Shown here piece after piece: positions 1 to 5,593 of a stretch of DNA of 5,745 nucleotides. The notes beneath the pieces were generated by a model. The model ran no database searches and was not told the DNA's origin. It saw only the letters and a list, made by a program, of their open reading frames with translations. Every line of letters begins with the position of its first letter. The first letter of the stretch is position 1. The DNA is from JBGPLH01 sp041486365 [NCBI: Thermodesulfobacteriota bacterium] (GTDB taxonomy: Bacteria > JAUYMQ01), in the NCBI GenBank assembly GCA_041486365.1, contig JBGPLH010000218.1:1-5745 (forward strand). Direction: 5' to 3'. The translations under genes were made by a program, and so were the position numbers.

Positions 1-655
1 GGAAGCGGAGGAACTCGTTCTCGCGCTTTTCCTCGCCCATGGTCGAAGAAGGGCGATCGGCGTAGTGGTGGCCCGGGTAGAGAACCACGTCGTCCTCGAG
101 GCGGAGCAGTGTCTCGTGCAGGCTCCGGTACATCGCCTCCGGATCGCTGCCGGGGAGATCGACCCGGCCGCAGGAGCCGATGAAGAGCGTGTCGCCCGAG
201 ACGAGGCGCTTGTCGACGAGGAAGCACTGGGAGCCAGGCGTGTGCCCGGGCGTGTGCAGCAGGGTGATCTCCACACCCCCGATCCTCAGGACGTCCCCCG
301 CCTCGCTCCGGATCAGGTCGGAATCCGAGGCGCCGGTGAAGCGCTTCAGGAAATCCGCCTCGGCCCTGTGGATCACGACCTTCAGCGGCTGCCGCTCCAG
401 CAGCTCGGCGATCCCCTGGATCTCCGACCCGCCGAGCCTTCCGCCCACGTGGTCTGGATGCGAGTGCGTCACGAGGGCGTGCGTGATCGTGTAGCCCTCC
501 TTCGTGCACAGATCGACCAGAGACCCGACGTCCCAGGCGGCGTCCACGATGACCGCTTCTCGGGTGCTCGGATCCCCGATCAGGTAAACGAAGTTCTGCA
601 TCGGCCCGGCCAGCACCTGCCGGAACCAGATCTTCTCCGGCGCCTCGGTCTTCAT
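1..655 (-). CDS. MBL-fold metallo-hydrolase, glyoxalase II-like (C-terminus cut by window edge)
   Basis: My translation of the minus strand from the ATG at 655 stays open for 218 codons to the window edge. The product is a metallo-beta-lactamase-fold hydrolase. Visible metal-site motifs are THSHPDH (H64, H66, D68, H69), HTPGH with H138, SGD with D155, and YPGHHY with H196, the spacing expected for a binuclear glyoxalase II-type site. The segment SCGRVDLPGSDP and the later EEKRENEFL are typical of the GloB/YcbL/BaeB branch, whose members hydrolyse thioesters such as S-lactoylglutathione. Persulfide dioxygenases (ETHE1) share the fold, and the rhodanese two genes upstream makes that role worth considering, but the motifs look closer to GloB. 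The start overlaps the adenosyltransferase stop (ATGA at 655-652), so translation is probably coupled; an AAGGGG lies 8 nt before the ATG. Little more than the extreme C-terminus should be missing. Family is sure, substrate is not. Confidence 0.93.
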   Translation of the reverse strand, partial: MKTEAPEKIWFRQVLAGPMQNFVYLIGDPSTREAVIVDAAWDVGSLVDLCTKEGYTITHALVTHSHPDHVGGRLGGSEIQGIAELLERQPLKVVIHRAEADFLKRFTGASDSDLIRSEAGDVLRIGGVEITLLHTPGHTPGSQCFLVDKRLVSGDTLFIGSCGRVDLPGSDPEAMYRSLHETLLRLEDDVVLYPGHHYADRPSSTMGEEKRENEFLRF

Positions 656-1350
656 CCCTTCTGCCCCTTCCGGGGCGCCCGCTTCACGGGGGCCGGGTCC
701 GCCGCCGCGCGCCTTTGCGCATGGGAGCGGAGCCCTCGCTCCCAGAGGTACTCGGCCTCCCCGCGGTGCTTCCCGGCCCAGCGCGACAGGGCGAAGAGGA
801 GATCGGACAGGCGATTGAGGTATGCGAGCGGCCAGGGGCCCACCGCGGGCTCCTCGCGGAGGAGTTTCACGAGCGTACGTTCGGCGCGCCGGCAGATCGT
901 TCGCGCGAGGTGGAGGAACCCGCTCACGGGCCCGCCCCCCGGGAGCACGAAGGAGAGCAGCGGCGCCGTCTCCGCGGTGCAACGGTCGATGACCTTCTCC
1001 AGCGCCCGGACTTCCACCTCACCCACTCGGAACTGACCCGGGTACGTGAAGCCCGCCGGCGTGGCAAGCTCGCTCCCGAGATCGAAGAGCTCGTCCTGGA
1101 GCTTGCGCAGCACACCGTCGAGCCAGCGCGCCGGGGCATCCCGCCTGTCCGCCCCCTTCGGCCCCCGCTTCGCTCGGGATTTCAGGGTGACCTCGTTCCA
1201 GACACGGGCCAGCCCGAGCGCCGCGTTCAGTTCGTCGAGCGTCCCGTAGGCCTCGACGCGGGGCGCGTCCTTGGGAACACGGGAGCCGTCGACGAGGCCC
1301 GTCTCCCCGAGGTCGCCCGTGCGCGTGTAGATCCGGTTGATCTTGACCAT
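652..1350 (-). CDS. pduO: PduO/MMAB-type ATP:cob(I)alamin adenosyltransferase
   Basis: A 232-aa protein of the PduO/MMAB family, which transfers the adenosyl group of ATP to cob(I)alamin to make coenzyme B12 in the cytosol. Diagnostic motifs appear in order: YTRTGDLGETGL (residues 8-19, ATP-binding N-terminus), RVEAYGTLDELNA (31-43), FVLPGG (134-139), the CRRAER signature (153-158) and YLNRLSDLLF (177-186). The catalytic core is intact. Two oddities: a basic insertion of about 16 residues (56-72, containing AKRGPKG) between the first two conserved helices, where human MMAB as I recall it has only a short linker, and a basic, Ala/Pro/Lys-rich C-terminal tail after residue 205. It is the middle gene of a probable operon, 58 bp after the rhodanese and overlapping the MBL hydrolase by 4 bp. 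The start at 1350 gives the MVKINRIYTRTGD beginning normal for the family; its ribosome-binding site is weak. The symbol is by family; MMAB or an annotated 'CobO-like' name is equivalent. Confidence 0.95.
   Translation of the reverse strand: MVKINRIYTRTGDLGETGLVDGSRVPKDAPRVEAYGTLDELNAALGLARVWNEVTLKSRAKRGPKGADRRDAPARWLDGVLRKLQDELFDLGSELATPAGFTYPGQFRVGEVEVRALEKVIDRCTAETAPLLSFVLPGGGPVSGFLHLARTICRRAERTLVKLLREEPAVGPWPLAYLNRLSDLLFALSRWAGKHRGEAEYLWERGLRSHAQRRAAADPAPVKRAPRKGQKG
722..744. repeat. Perfect 8-bp inverted repeat inside the 3' end of the adenosyltransferase gene
   Basis: TGGGAGCG at 722-729 and CGCTCCCA at 737-744 are exact inverted copies around a 7-nt loop. They lie in the codons for the basic C-terminal tail (around GLRSH, residues 203-210) of the adenosyltransferase, after the conserved core ends. 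There is no T-run on either strand, so it is not a classic intrinsic terminator. It could be a hairpin in the mRNA ahead of the MBL gene, a remnant of a small palindromic element, or chance in GC-rich DNA. Confidence 0.4.
1135..1185 (-). other. In-frame basic insertion in the adenosyltransferase (possible palindromic-element remnant)
   Basis: Residues 56-72 of the adenosyltransferase form a Lys/Arg-rich segment (KSRAKRGPKGADRRD) placed between GLARV and the conserved LRKLQDELFDLGSELATP. Against human MMAB from memory, the linker here is about 15 residues longer. The core AKRGPK matches, in the same frame, the AQRGPE coded by the tandem repeat at the end of the neighbouring rhodanese gene; over nine aligned codons I count 16 of 27 identical bases. 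This could be a diverged copy of the same small protein-coding repeat element. The similarity is short and GC-rich, so chance cannot be excluded. Confidence 0.35.
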
Positions 1351-1368
1351 CGACGCCCCGCTTTCCGA

Positions 1369-1444
1369 TCAGACTCTCTCGGGCCCGCGCTGCGCACCGG
1401 CCCTCGGGTCAGACTCTCTCGGGCCCGCGCTGCGCGCCGGCCCT
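1369..1444. repeat. Two-copy direct tandem repeat, 36-bp units at 40-bp period
   Basis: Unit A (1369-1404) and unit B (1409-1444) are identical over 36 bp except for one base (A at 1396, G at 1436), separated by 4 bp. Read on the minus strand, each unit ends in GAGAGAGTCTGA. Unit B codes the last 11 residues (RAGAQRGPERV) and the stop codon of the rhodanese; unit A lies just after that stop, in the gap before the adenosyltransferase start. Each unit contains the palindromic core CGGGCCCG. Only two copies exist and the spacer is 4 bp, so it is not CRISPR. The C-terminal peptide lies outside the rhodanese fold. Confidence 0.9.
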
Positions 1445-1873
1445 GCGGCGGAGGCCTTCCCAGGACACCGCGTCCAGGGTGTCGCTCGAGACGGGCAGAC
1501 CCGAATCCCGCCAGCCCGGCACCACGACTCTTCCCGCCCCGTCACGCGCGCCGCCGAAGCCGCCCTGTACGTTCCTCACGTCGTGGTAGCCGGCGCCGGC
1601 GAGGATCTGGGCGGCCTTCATCGATCGGCCGCCCGCCTGGCAACCGCAGAGGATCGGCCTATCCTTCGGCAGGATCTTCTCGACCACCGGGAGGAACTCG
1701 TCGTTCGCGGACATGCCCTGCGGCCCCCTGAGAAACGCCGGGATGTTGATCGCCCCCGCGGGGTGCCCCGCCGCGAACTCCTCCGGCGTGCGAACATCGA
1801 GGTAGACGGCCTCCGGCGTGTTGTCGAGGATCCCCTTCGCCTCAGGGGGCGTGACCTGCCTGATGTCGGCCAT
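1409..1873 (-). CDS. Single-domain rhodanese (sulfurtransferase)
   Basis: A 154-aa, cytosolic single-domain rhodanese-like protein, which would transfer sulfane sulfur from a donor such as thiosulfate or a persulfide to an acceptor thiol or cyanide. The fold is complete: YLDVRTPEEFAAGHPAGAINIP (around residues 24-45) is the conserved CH2A-like segment, and the active-site loop is CQAGGRS (78-84) with catalytic Cys78, Gly81, Arg83 and Ser84. NVQGGFGG (101-108) corresponds to the usual GG-W region; a loop GARDGAGRVVVPGWRDSGLPV follows. The last 11 residues are coded by one unit of the tandem repeat and are not part of the fold. The start at 1873 is supported by AAAGGAG 8 nt upstream. It is the first gene of the minus-strand unit with adenosyltransferase and MBL hydrolase. 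Catalytic residues are intact, so it is probably active; the physiological donor and acceptor are unknown. Confidence 0.95.
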   Translation of the reverse strand: MADIRQVTPPEAKGILDNTPEAVYLDVRTPEEFAAGHPAGAINIPAFLRGPQGMSANDEFLPVVEKILPKDRPILCGCQAGGRSMKAAQILAGAGYHDVRNVQGGFGGARDGAGRVVVPGWRDSGLPVSSDTLDAVSWEGLRRRAGAQRGPERV

Positions 1874-1881
1874 GAAGAACG

Positions 1882-1898
1882 CTCCTTTCGCAATGATA
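1882..1898 (-). promoter_or_regulatory. Candidate -10 box and ribosome-binding site of the rhodanese operon
   Basis: On the minus strand TATCAT (1898-1893) matches 5 of 6 bases of a sigma70-type -10 box and lies just before AAAGGAG (1888-1882), which sits 8 nt ahead of the rhodanese ATG. Transcription from this box would give a very short leader. I see no good -35 hexamer at 16-18 bp, so the promoter call is tentative; the ribosome-binding site is convincing. The rest of the 1874-2061 divergent intergenic region shows no clear operator or riboswitch, and I found only weak promoter-like sequence toward the plus-strand gene. Confidence 0.4.
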
Positions 1899-2061
1899 CC
1901 CGGCGCGCATTCAGACGAACACCCGGATGCCGGGGCCGGAGGAGAGCCTTCTCCCCGCCGTTGTCGATCCGCCCCTGGGGCGGCGCGCCCTCTGGTTCCG
2001 GCCTCTGGGCCGTGATAGCTTTCCGTCCCGCCCCGGGGTCCGAAAGGAAGCCATCACGCCG

Positions 2062-3894
2062 ATGGATCACGCAAGATCGCCGCGCCCCACACCGCCGGAG
2101 GAACCCCCCTCAGGAGAAGATCGTCACTCCGGGCTGCGCACCCGCGACGCCGTGGCATTCCTGATCGCCGCTCTCACCGCCATCTTCCTGGGGCGCGTCC
2201 TCTACGGCCGCCCGGTGGCTCCCCTGCCGATCGAGGAAATCCCCGGACGCGCGGCTCGCTTCGACACGGTGCGCGCCATGGCGGACGTGCACGCGCTGGT
2301 GGACCCGTGCCCGCGCCGCGTGACCGGGAGCGCGGGGGCGGCCTGCGCCGCGCGCTTCATAGAGAAGCGCTTCCGCGACCTGGGGCTCCCGGTGCGGACA
2401 CAGAAGTTCCCGATGTGGCTGCGCGGGCGCCGGGTTTCCGGGCGGAACGTGTTCGCACTGTCGCGGGGGACCAGCACGCGCGCGATGCTCGTCCTCGCCC
2501 ACTACGACGCCTCCGCCACGAGCCGGCAGTCCGCGGCGGACAACGCCAGCGGCGTCGCCACGCTCCTGGAGCTCGCGCGGATCTTCTCCGGGGAGACCCA
2601 CGAGCGCGGGATCCTCTTCCTCGCGACCGACGGGTCGGAGTGGGGCATGATCGGCGCCGAGCGGTTCGCGGCCATGGAGGCGTGGAAGACGCTCCAGGGC
2701 CCCTACGCCACGGCGCCCTACGGGGCCCTCTCACTCGACTTCGTGAAAAGCGGGGTGGCGCGGGGGATCGCGCTGCACGGCTCGGGCCAGTTCGAGGGCT
2801 ACACGCCGTTGTGGCTTCGGCGCCTCGTGGCCGGGGCGATCCGCGCGGCCGACATCCGGGTTTACCCGGAGACGCTGCCCCGGCAGATCGTCGCGCGGGC
2901 ACTGCGCGTCTCATGGCAGGACCAGGGGCCGCTCCTGCGGCATGGAATTCCCGCGATCAACCTGTCCACGCTGGAAGCAGACCCCGCCGGCGCGCGGCGA
3001 GTGTACCACACGGACGCCGACGTGACGGCGGGCCTCCTCCCCGGCGCGATGGGCCTGTACGGCCGGGCCGCGGAGGCCGCCGCCCGGGGGCTGAACACCG
3101 CCGGTGTCACGGATTCCGAGGACGCCCTGAGCGTCACCGCACACAAGACCCTCTCCGCGTCATCGGCGCGCTGGATCGCGCTGGCGCTCTTTCTGCCGCT
3201 CCTGGCCCTCACCGCCTCGACGATCGCGCGGCGCCCCGCCGGGCTCGCCCGCGCCGCCCTCTGTCTGGCGCTCCTCGCGCTTCCGCTCTTCGCAGCCCTG
3301 CTCGCGTTGCGCCTCTCGTCGTTGGAGAACCTGCTCCCGCGCTTCGAGCTTTATCCCGCGACGCCGAAGGATCCCTTCCTCACGACCTGGCAGCCGCTGC
3401 CGATGATCCTCTCCCTCGGCGCCGGGGCCCTCGGCGCCGCCCTCGCGGCCTGGGCGCCGCGAACCGGCGCGTCGGCCCTACGGGCGGCCGCGCTGCTCGC
3501 GCTCCTCGCCGCGTGCTTCTGGGCCTGGGCGCGCAACGACCTCGCCGCGGCGCTCTTGCTCGCACCGGCCGCGTGGCTCTGGCCCTGGATGGGCGTCCTT
3601 CGCCGGCCTTCTCGGAGTCGGCCCGCGCTCCGCCCGGGATCCTCGGCGGGCCGGGGGCTCGACGCGGCTCTGCTCCTTGGGGGTGCCACGCCGGTCCTGA
3701 TCCTCCTCTTCCTCTCCGGAAAGCGCCTCTGCCTCGGTCCCTGGATCCTCTGGTACGTGCCGCTGCAGGTCGCCTACGGCGTCTTCAGTCTCCAGGCGGC
3801 CGCGATCGCGGGGATCGCCCTGGCGGCCGCGATCGGGCTCCTGCGATCGGGGACTCCGGCCGAAACGGAGGGCGTGGCGGCCCCGCGGGCTTGA
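2062..3894 (+). CDS. Multi-pass membrane protein with M28-family peptidase domain; general-base Glu replaced by Ser
   Basis: A 610-aa membrane protein. Residues 1-25 are a charged, proline-rich tail; one membrane helix spans about 30-48; a zinc-peptidase M28 domain occupies about 70-340; then come seven or eight hydrophobic helices (roughly 371-387, 396-417, 446-466, 472-490, 494-511, 534-552, 560-592). The layout recalls ER/vacuolar M28 proteins such as ERMP1. Metal-ligand candidates are all present: AHYD (H147), SAADNASGV (D160), the Glu of DGSEWG (E193), SLDF (D226) and VYHTD (H316). In active M28 enzymes the motif is D-x-E-E, the first Glu being the general base; here that position is Ser192, and the WG after it makes the alignment unambiguous. 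The protein may therefore be catalytically altered or a metal-binding pseudoenzyme. The start at 2062 was chosen because AAAGGAAG lies 11 nt before it and the frame upstream (open from 1927) has no membrane or domain features. Probably co-transcribed with the next gene. Confidence 0.88.
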   Translation: MDHARSPRPTPPEEPPSGEDRHSGLRTRDAVAFLIAALTAIFLGRVLYGRPVAPLPIEEIPGRAARFDTVRAMADVHALVDPCPRRVTGSAGAACAARFIEKRFRDLGLPVRTQKFPMWLRGRRVSGRNVFALSRGTSTRAMLVLAHYDASATSRQSAADNASGVATLLELARIFSGETHERGILFLATDGSEWGMIGAERFAAMEAWKTLQGPYATAPYGALSLDFVKSGVARGIALHGSGQFEGYTPLWLRRLVAGAIRAADIRVYPETLPRQIVARALRVSWQDQGPLLRHGIPAINLSTLEADPAGARRVYHTDADVTAGLLPGAMGLYGRAAEAAARGLNTAGVTDSEDALSVTAHKTLSASSARWIALALFLPLLALTASTIARRPAGLARAALCLALLALPLFAALLALRLSSLENLLPRFELYPATPKDPFLTTWQPLPMILSLGAGALGAALAAWAPRTGASALRAAALLALLAACFWAWARNDLAAALLLAPAAWLWPWMGVLRRPSRSRPALRPGSSAGRGLDAALLLGGATPVLILLFLSGKRLCLGPWILWYVPLQVAYGVFSLQAAAIAGIALAAAIGLLRSGTPAETEGVAAPRA

Positions 3895-3947
3895 GCGGCG
3901 TCGTGGACAATCGTACATTCCTCAGGTCGTCGGCCAAGGGAGACGCG

Positions 3948-4616
3948 ATGAAGCTGTGGGCGATCGGGTTGGTGTTGGCGCTCATGGTGATCCCGCTGCG
4001 GGCTGAAGCAGCCAGGAAATCCATCTTCCGTTTCGAGCAGAAATCGGAGCCCGCCGGGACGGAGAAGACACCGGTCGAAGAATCGCTGGCGCCGGCAGCA
4101 ACCCCCGCTCCGCCGGAGGGGAGCGCTCCTCCCGGCGACGCCGGCGGACGCTCCGACTGGTACGGGGAGAAGTTTCCGAAGACCGTCACGCCGGGTGCCG
4201 GAGAGGAGTCTGGACTTCCGGGAACCCCCGCCGAGGAAGAGAAGACGCTGCCCGCACCCCGCTCCTCCGGGCGCGTGCGAACGGCGCCCATGGCGCCGCC
4301 CCCGGAACTGCCGATGGCCGCGCCCTCGCCCCGGCCGGCCTCCGCGCCGAGATCCATCGCGATCCCGGCCCCGCCGGCGCCTATGCAGCCACAGCGCCCC
4401 GCCCCCTTCGCCTACCCGCCGGCGCTGCCCGGAACGATCACGCCGCGCGGCTACGATCCGAGCCTCGCGCCCAGCGGCGACATTCGCTTTCCCGCCCCCG
4501 CCCCCGTCGTGAGCGGCCAGCCGCCCGTCCGCCCGAGAGCGCTCCCCCGGCTGGCGCCCTACGGCACCGCCCTTCCCCCGGATCAGTCGGAGCCGCCCGC
4601 CGCGGCGCCGAGGTAG
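3948..4616 (+). CDS. Secreted proline-rich low-complexity protein of unknown function
   Basis: I do not recognise a family. The 222-aa product begins with a textbook Sec signal peptide (MKLWAIGLVLALMVIPLRAEA, predicted cleavage after residue 21), with no lipobox Cys. The mature part has no cysteine, no predicted fold or membrane helix, and 50 prolines overall; residues 111-222 are about 31 % Pro, mostly as AP, PAP, PPP and RP runs. The middle (SDWYGEKFPKTV, 69-80) is the only stretch resembling a conserved motif. It looks like an intrinsically disordered periplasmic or cell-envelope protein, perhaps a spacer or peptidoglycan-spanning tail. The start is supported by AAGGGAG 5 nt before the ATG. 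It follows the M28 gene by 53 bp without a visible terminator, so one transcript is likely. Its 3' end overlaps the convergent alpha/beta hydrolase gene by 34 bp. The signal peptide, RBS and codon pattern argue that it is real despite the low complexity. Confidence 0.75.
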   Translation: MKLWAIGLVLALMVIPLRAEAARKSIFRFEQKSEPAGTEKTPVEESLAPAATPAPPEGSAPPGDAGGRSDWYGEKFPKTVTPGAGEESGLPGTPAEEEKTLPAPRSSGRVRTAPMAPPPELPMAAPSPRPASAPRSIAIPAPPAPMQPQRPAPFAYPPALPGTITPRGYDPSLAPSGDIRFPAPAPVVSGQPPVRPRALPRLAPYGTALPPDQSEPPAAAPR

Positions 4617-5449
4617 GGCTCCGGCCGCGCCGCCGCGCACGCCCGCGCTATCCAGTCACGGATCGTTCCCGCCACCTCTTCCCACCGCCGCCCTTCCATC
4701 AGGTTGTGGGCCAGCCCCTGGAACTCGACGTAGTCGGCGCCGAGCCGCTTCGCGAGGCGTCGCTCGCAGGCGGGCGGGAAGAAATAGTCATGCTCCGCGC
4801 CCAGGACGAGGATCGGCAACCGCCGGACGCGCGCAGGCCGTACCCACGAAAGCCCCATCACCATGTCGAGGCAGCTCATCCCCGACTCGGGAACGAGCTT
4901 CGCGAAGCAGGCGGCCACCTCCTCCTCCGGCCGATCGGGGAGATGAAAGAGCCGGCGCGCCATGCGGGCATCCTTGATCGGCACCGATTGAAGGAACGTG
5001 GCCCGCGCGAAGGTGAGCGGGTAGCTTGCCATCATCTTGAGCGACGTCAGGAGCGGAACGCCCCGGTTCGGGACCGGAGTCACGAGCACGGCCCCCGCAA
5101 TTGCGCCGGAGTGCTCCGAGGCGAGCAGGCACTGCGCCACCCAGCCCCCCATGCTGTGGGCGACGAGGATCGGCGGCACGCCGCCAGCGATCTGCGCGAT
5201 GGCCGCCGCGAGGCGCGGGACGTGGTCGCGCACGCGCAGGCGGTCGTAGCGCGGCCCGCACGGCTCGGCACCGTGCCCCTCGAGGTCGAGCGCGTGGCAG
5301 GCAAACCCCTCCCTCGCGAAGAAATCCAGAAAGTTCTCCCAGCACCAGGCGCCGTGCCACGCGCCGTGCAGGAAGAGAATCGGTGGGACCGCGCGCGGCG
5401 TCGCAGGCACTCGGCTCACCAGGGATACCCGGTGAAGTGTCGTCGCCAT
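4583..5449 (-). CDS. Alpha/beta hydrolase
   Basis: A 288-aa alpha/beta-hydrolase-fold protein with an intact catalytic triad: nucleophile Ser99 in VAHSMGGW (the G-x-S-x-G elbow with Ala in the first position), acid Asp221 in LGAEHDYFFPP and His248 in GLAHNLM. The oxyanion-hole segment is LFLHGAWHGAWCW (25-37), and DLEGHG (55-60) is the usual strand-4 motif. A mobile cap of about 80 residues lies between the Ser and Asp. There is no signal peptide, so it is probably cytosolic; substrate (ester, lactone or amide) cannot be told from sequence. The start at 5449 is chosen because AAAGGAG lies 7 nt upstream and the family's N-terminus begins here; the frame extends to an ATG at 5512, adding 21 residues rich in Arg/Ala without domain content. 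The Ala/Gly/Pro-rich last 18 residues arise where the gene overlaps the convergent proline-rich gene. Confidence 0.92.
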   Translation of the reverse strand: MATTLHRVSLVSRVPATPRAVPPILFLHGAWHGAWCWENFLDFFAREGFACHALDLEGHGAEPCGPRYDRLRVRDHVPRLAAAIAQIAGGVPPILVAHSMGGWVAQCLLASEHSGAIAGAVLVTPVPNRGVPLLTSLKMMASYPLTFARATFLQSVPIKDARMARRLFHLPDRPEEEVAACFAKLVPESGMSCLDMVMGLSWVRPARVRRLPILVLGAEHDYFFPPACERRLAKRLGADYVEFQGLAHNLMEGRRWEEVAGTIRDWIARACAAARPEPYLGAAAGGSD

Positions 5450-5532
5450 GAGGTGACTCCTTTGGCCTCGGCGGATGGCCGCGAGGGTACGGGCCGGGGC
5501 TGGGTCACGCAAGGGTGTTTCGTTCCCGTGTG

Positions 5533-5562
5533 TTGATCGCGCCCTGCCGGCTGTCCTAGACT
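5533..5562 (+). promoter_or_regulatory. Candidate sigma70-type promoter of the ThDP enzyme gene
   Basis: TTGATC (5533-5538) and TAGACT (5557-5562) are separated by 18 bp and match the consensus -35 and -10 boxes at 4 of 6 bases each. Transcription would start near 5569, about 25 nt before the GTG start. The segment is AT-richer than its surroundings, within the 144-bp divergent gap between the alpha/beta hydrolase and the ThDP enzyme. Suggestive only; no operator-like dyad was found. Confidence 0.35.
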
Positions 5563-5593
5563 GGCGGTGTCGTCACCGGAGACGGGAGGGGGC

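Noticed and set aside
65-1036. Long plus-strand ORF (323 codons)
   Set aside because: It is antisense to the MBL hydrolase and adenosyltransferase genes, both with intact family motifs; its translation is Arg/Pro/Ala-rich with no domain.
1369-1444. CRISPR array
   Set aside because: Only two units, a 4-bp spacer, one unit coding, and no cas genes.
1927-2061. Upstream extension of the M28-like protein to an ATG at 1927
   Set aside because: It has no ribosome-binding site fitting 1927 and no conserved content; the ATG at 2062 has AAAGGAAG upstream and leads directly into the short tail and first membrane helix.
1337-2164. Plus-strand ORF across the rhodanese gene and the divergent gap
   Set aside because: It is a frame shadow: antisense to the rhodanese, with composition typical of GC-rich antisense, and running into the M28 gene in another frame.
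3795-3835. Direct 14-bp repeat GGCGGCCGCGATCG (3795-3808 and 3822-3835)
   Set aside because: It codes repeated AAAI in a membrane helix of the M28-like protein; codon bias for Ala-Ala-Ala-Ile explains it without an element.
2307-3947. Extension of the proline-rich protein's frame back to 2307 (769 codons)
   Set aside because: That stretch is the +1 shadow of the M28 gene. The ATG at 3948 has an RBS and starts a signal peptide.
3774-4640. Minus-strand ORFs opposite the proline-rich gene (up to 288 codons)
   Set aside because: Gly/Arg-rich translations with no motif, as expected from the antisense of Pro/Ala codons; the plus strand has a signal peptide and RBS.
5450-5512. Start of the alpha/beta hydrolase at 5512
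   Set aside because: The extra 21 residues carry no family sequence and the strong RBS is placed for the ATG at 5449.
4706-5536. Plus-strand ORF opposite the alpha/beta hydrolase
   Set aside because: The minus strand has a full catalytic triad and RBS; the plus frame is a shadow with no domain.
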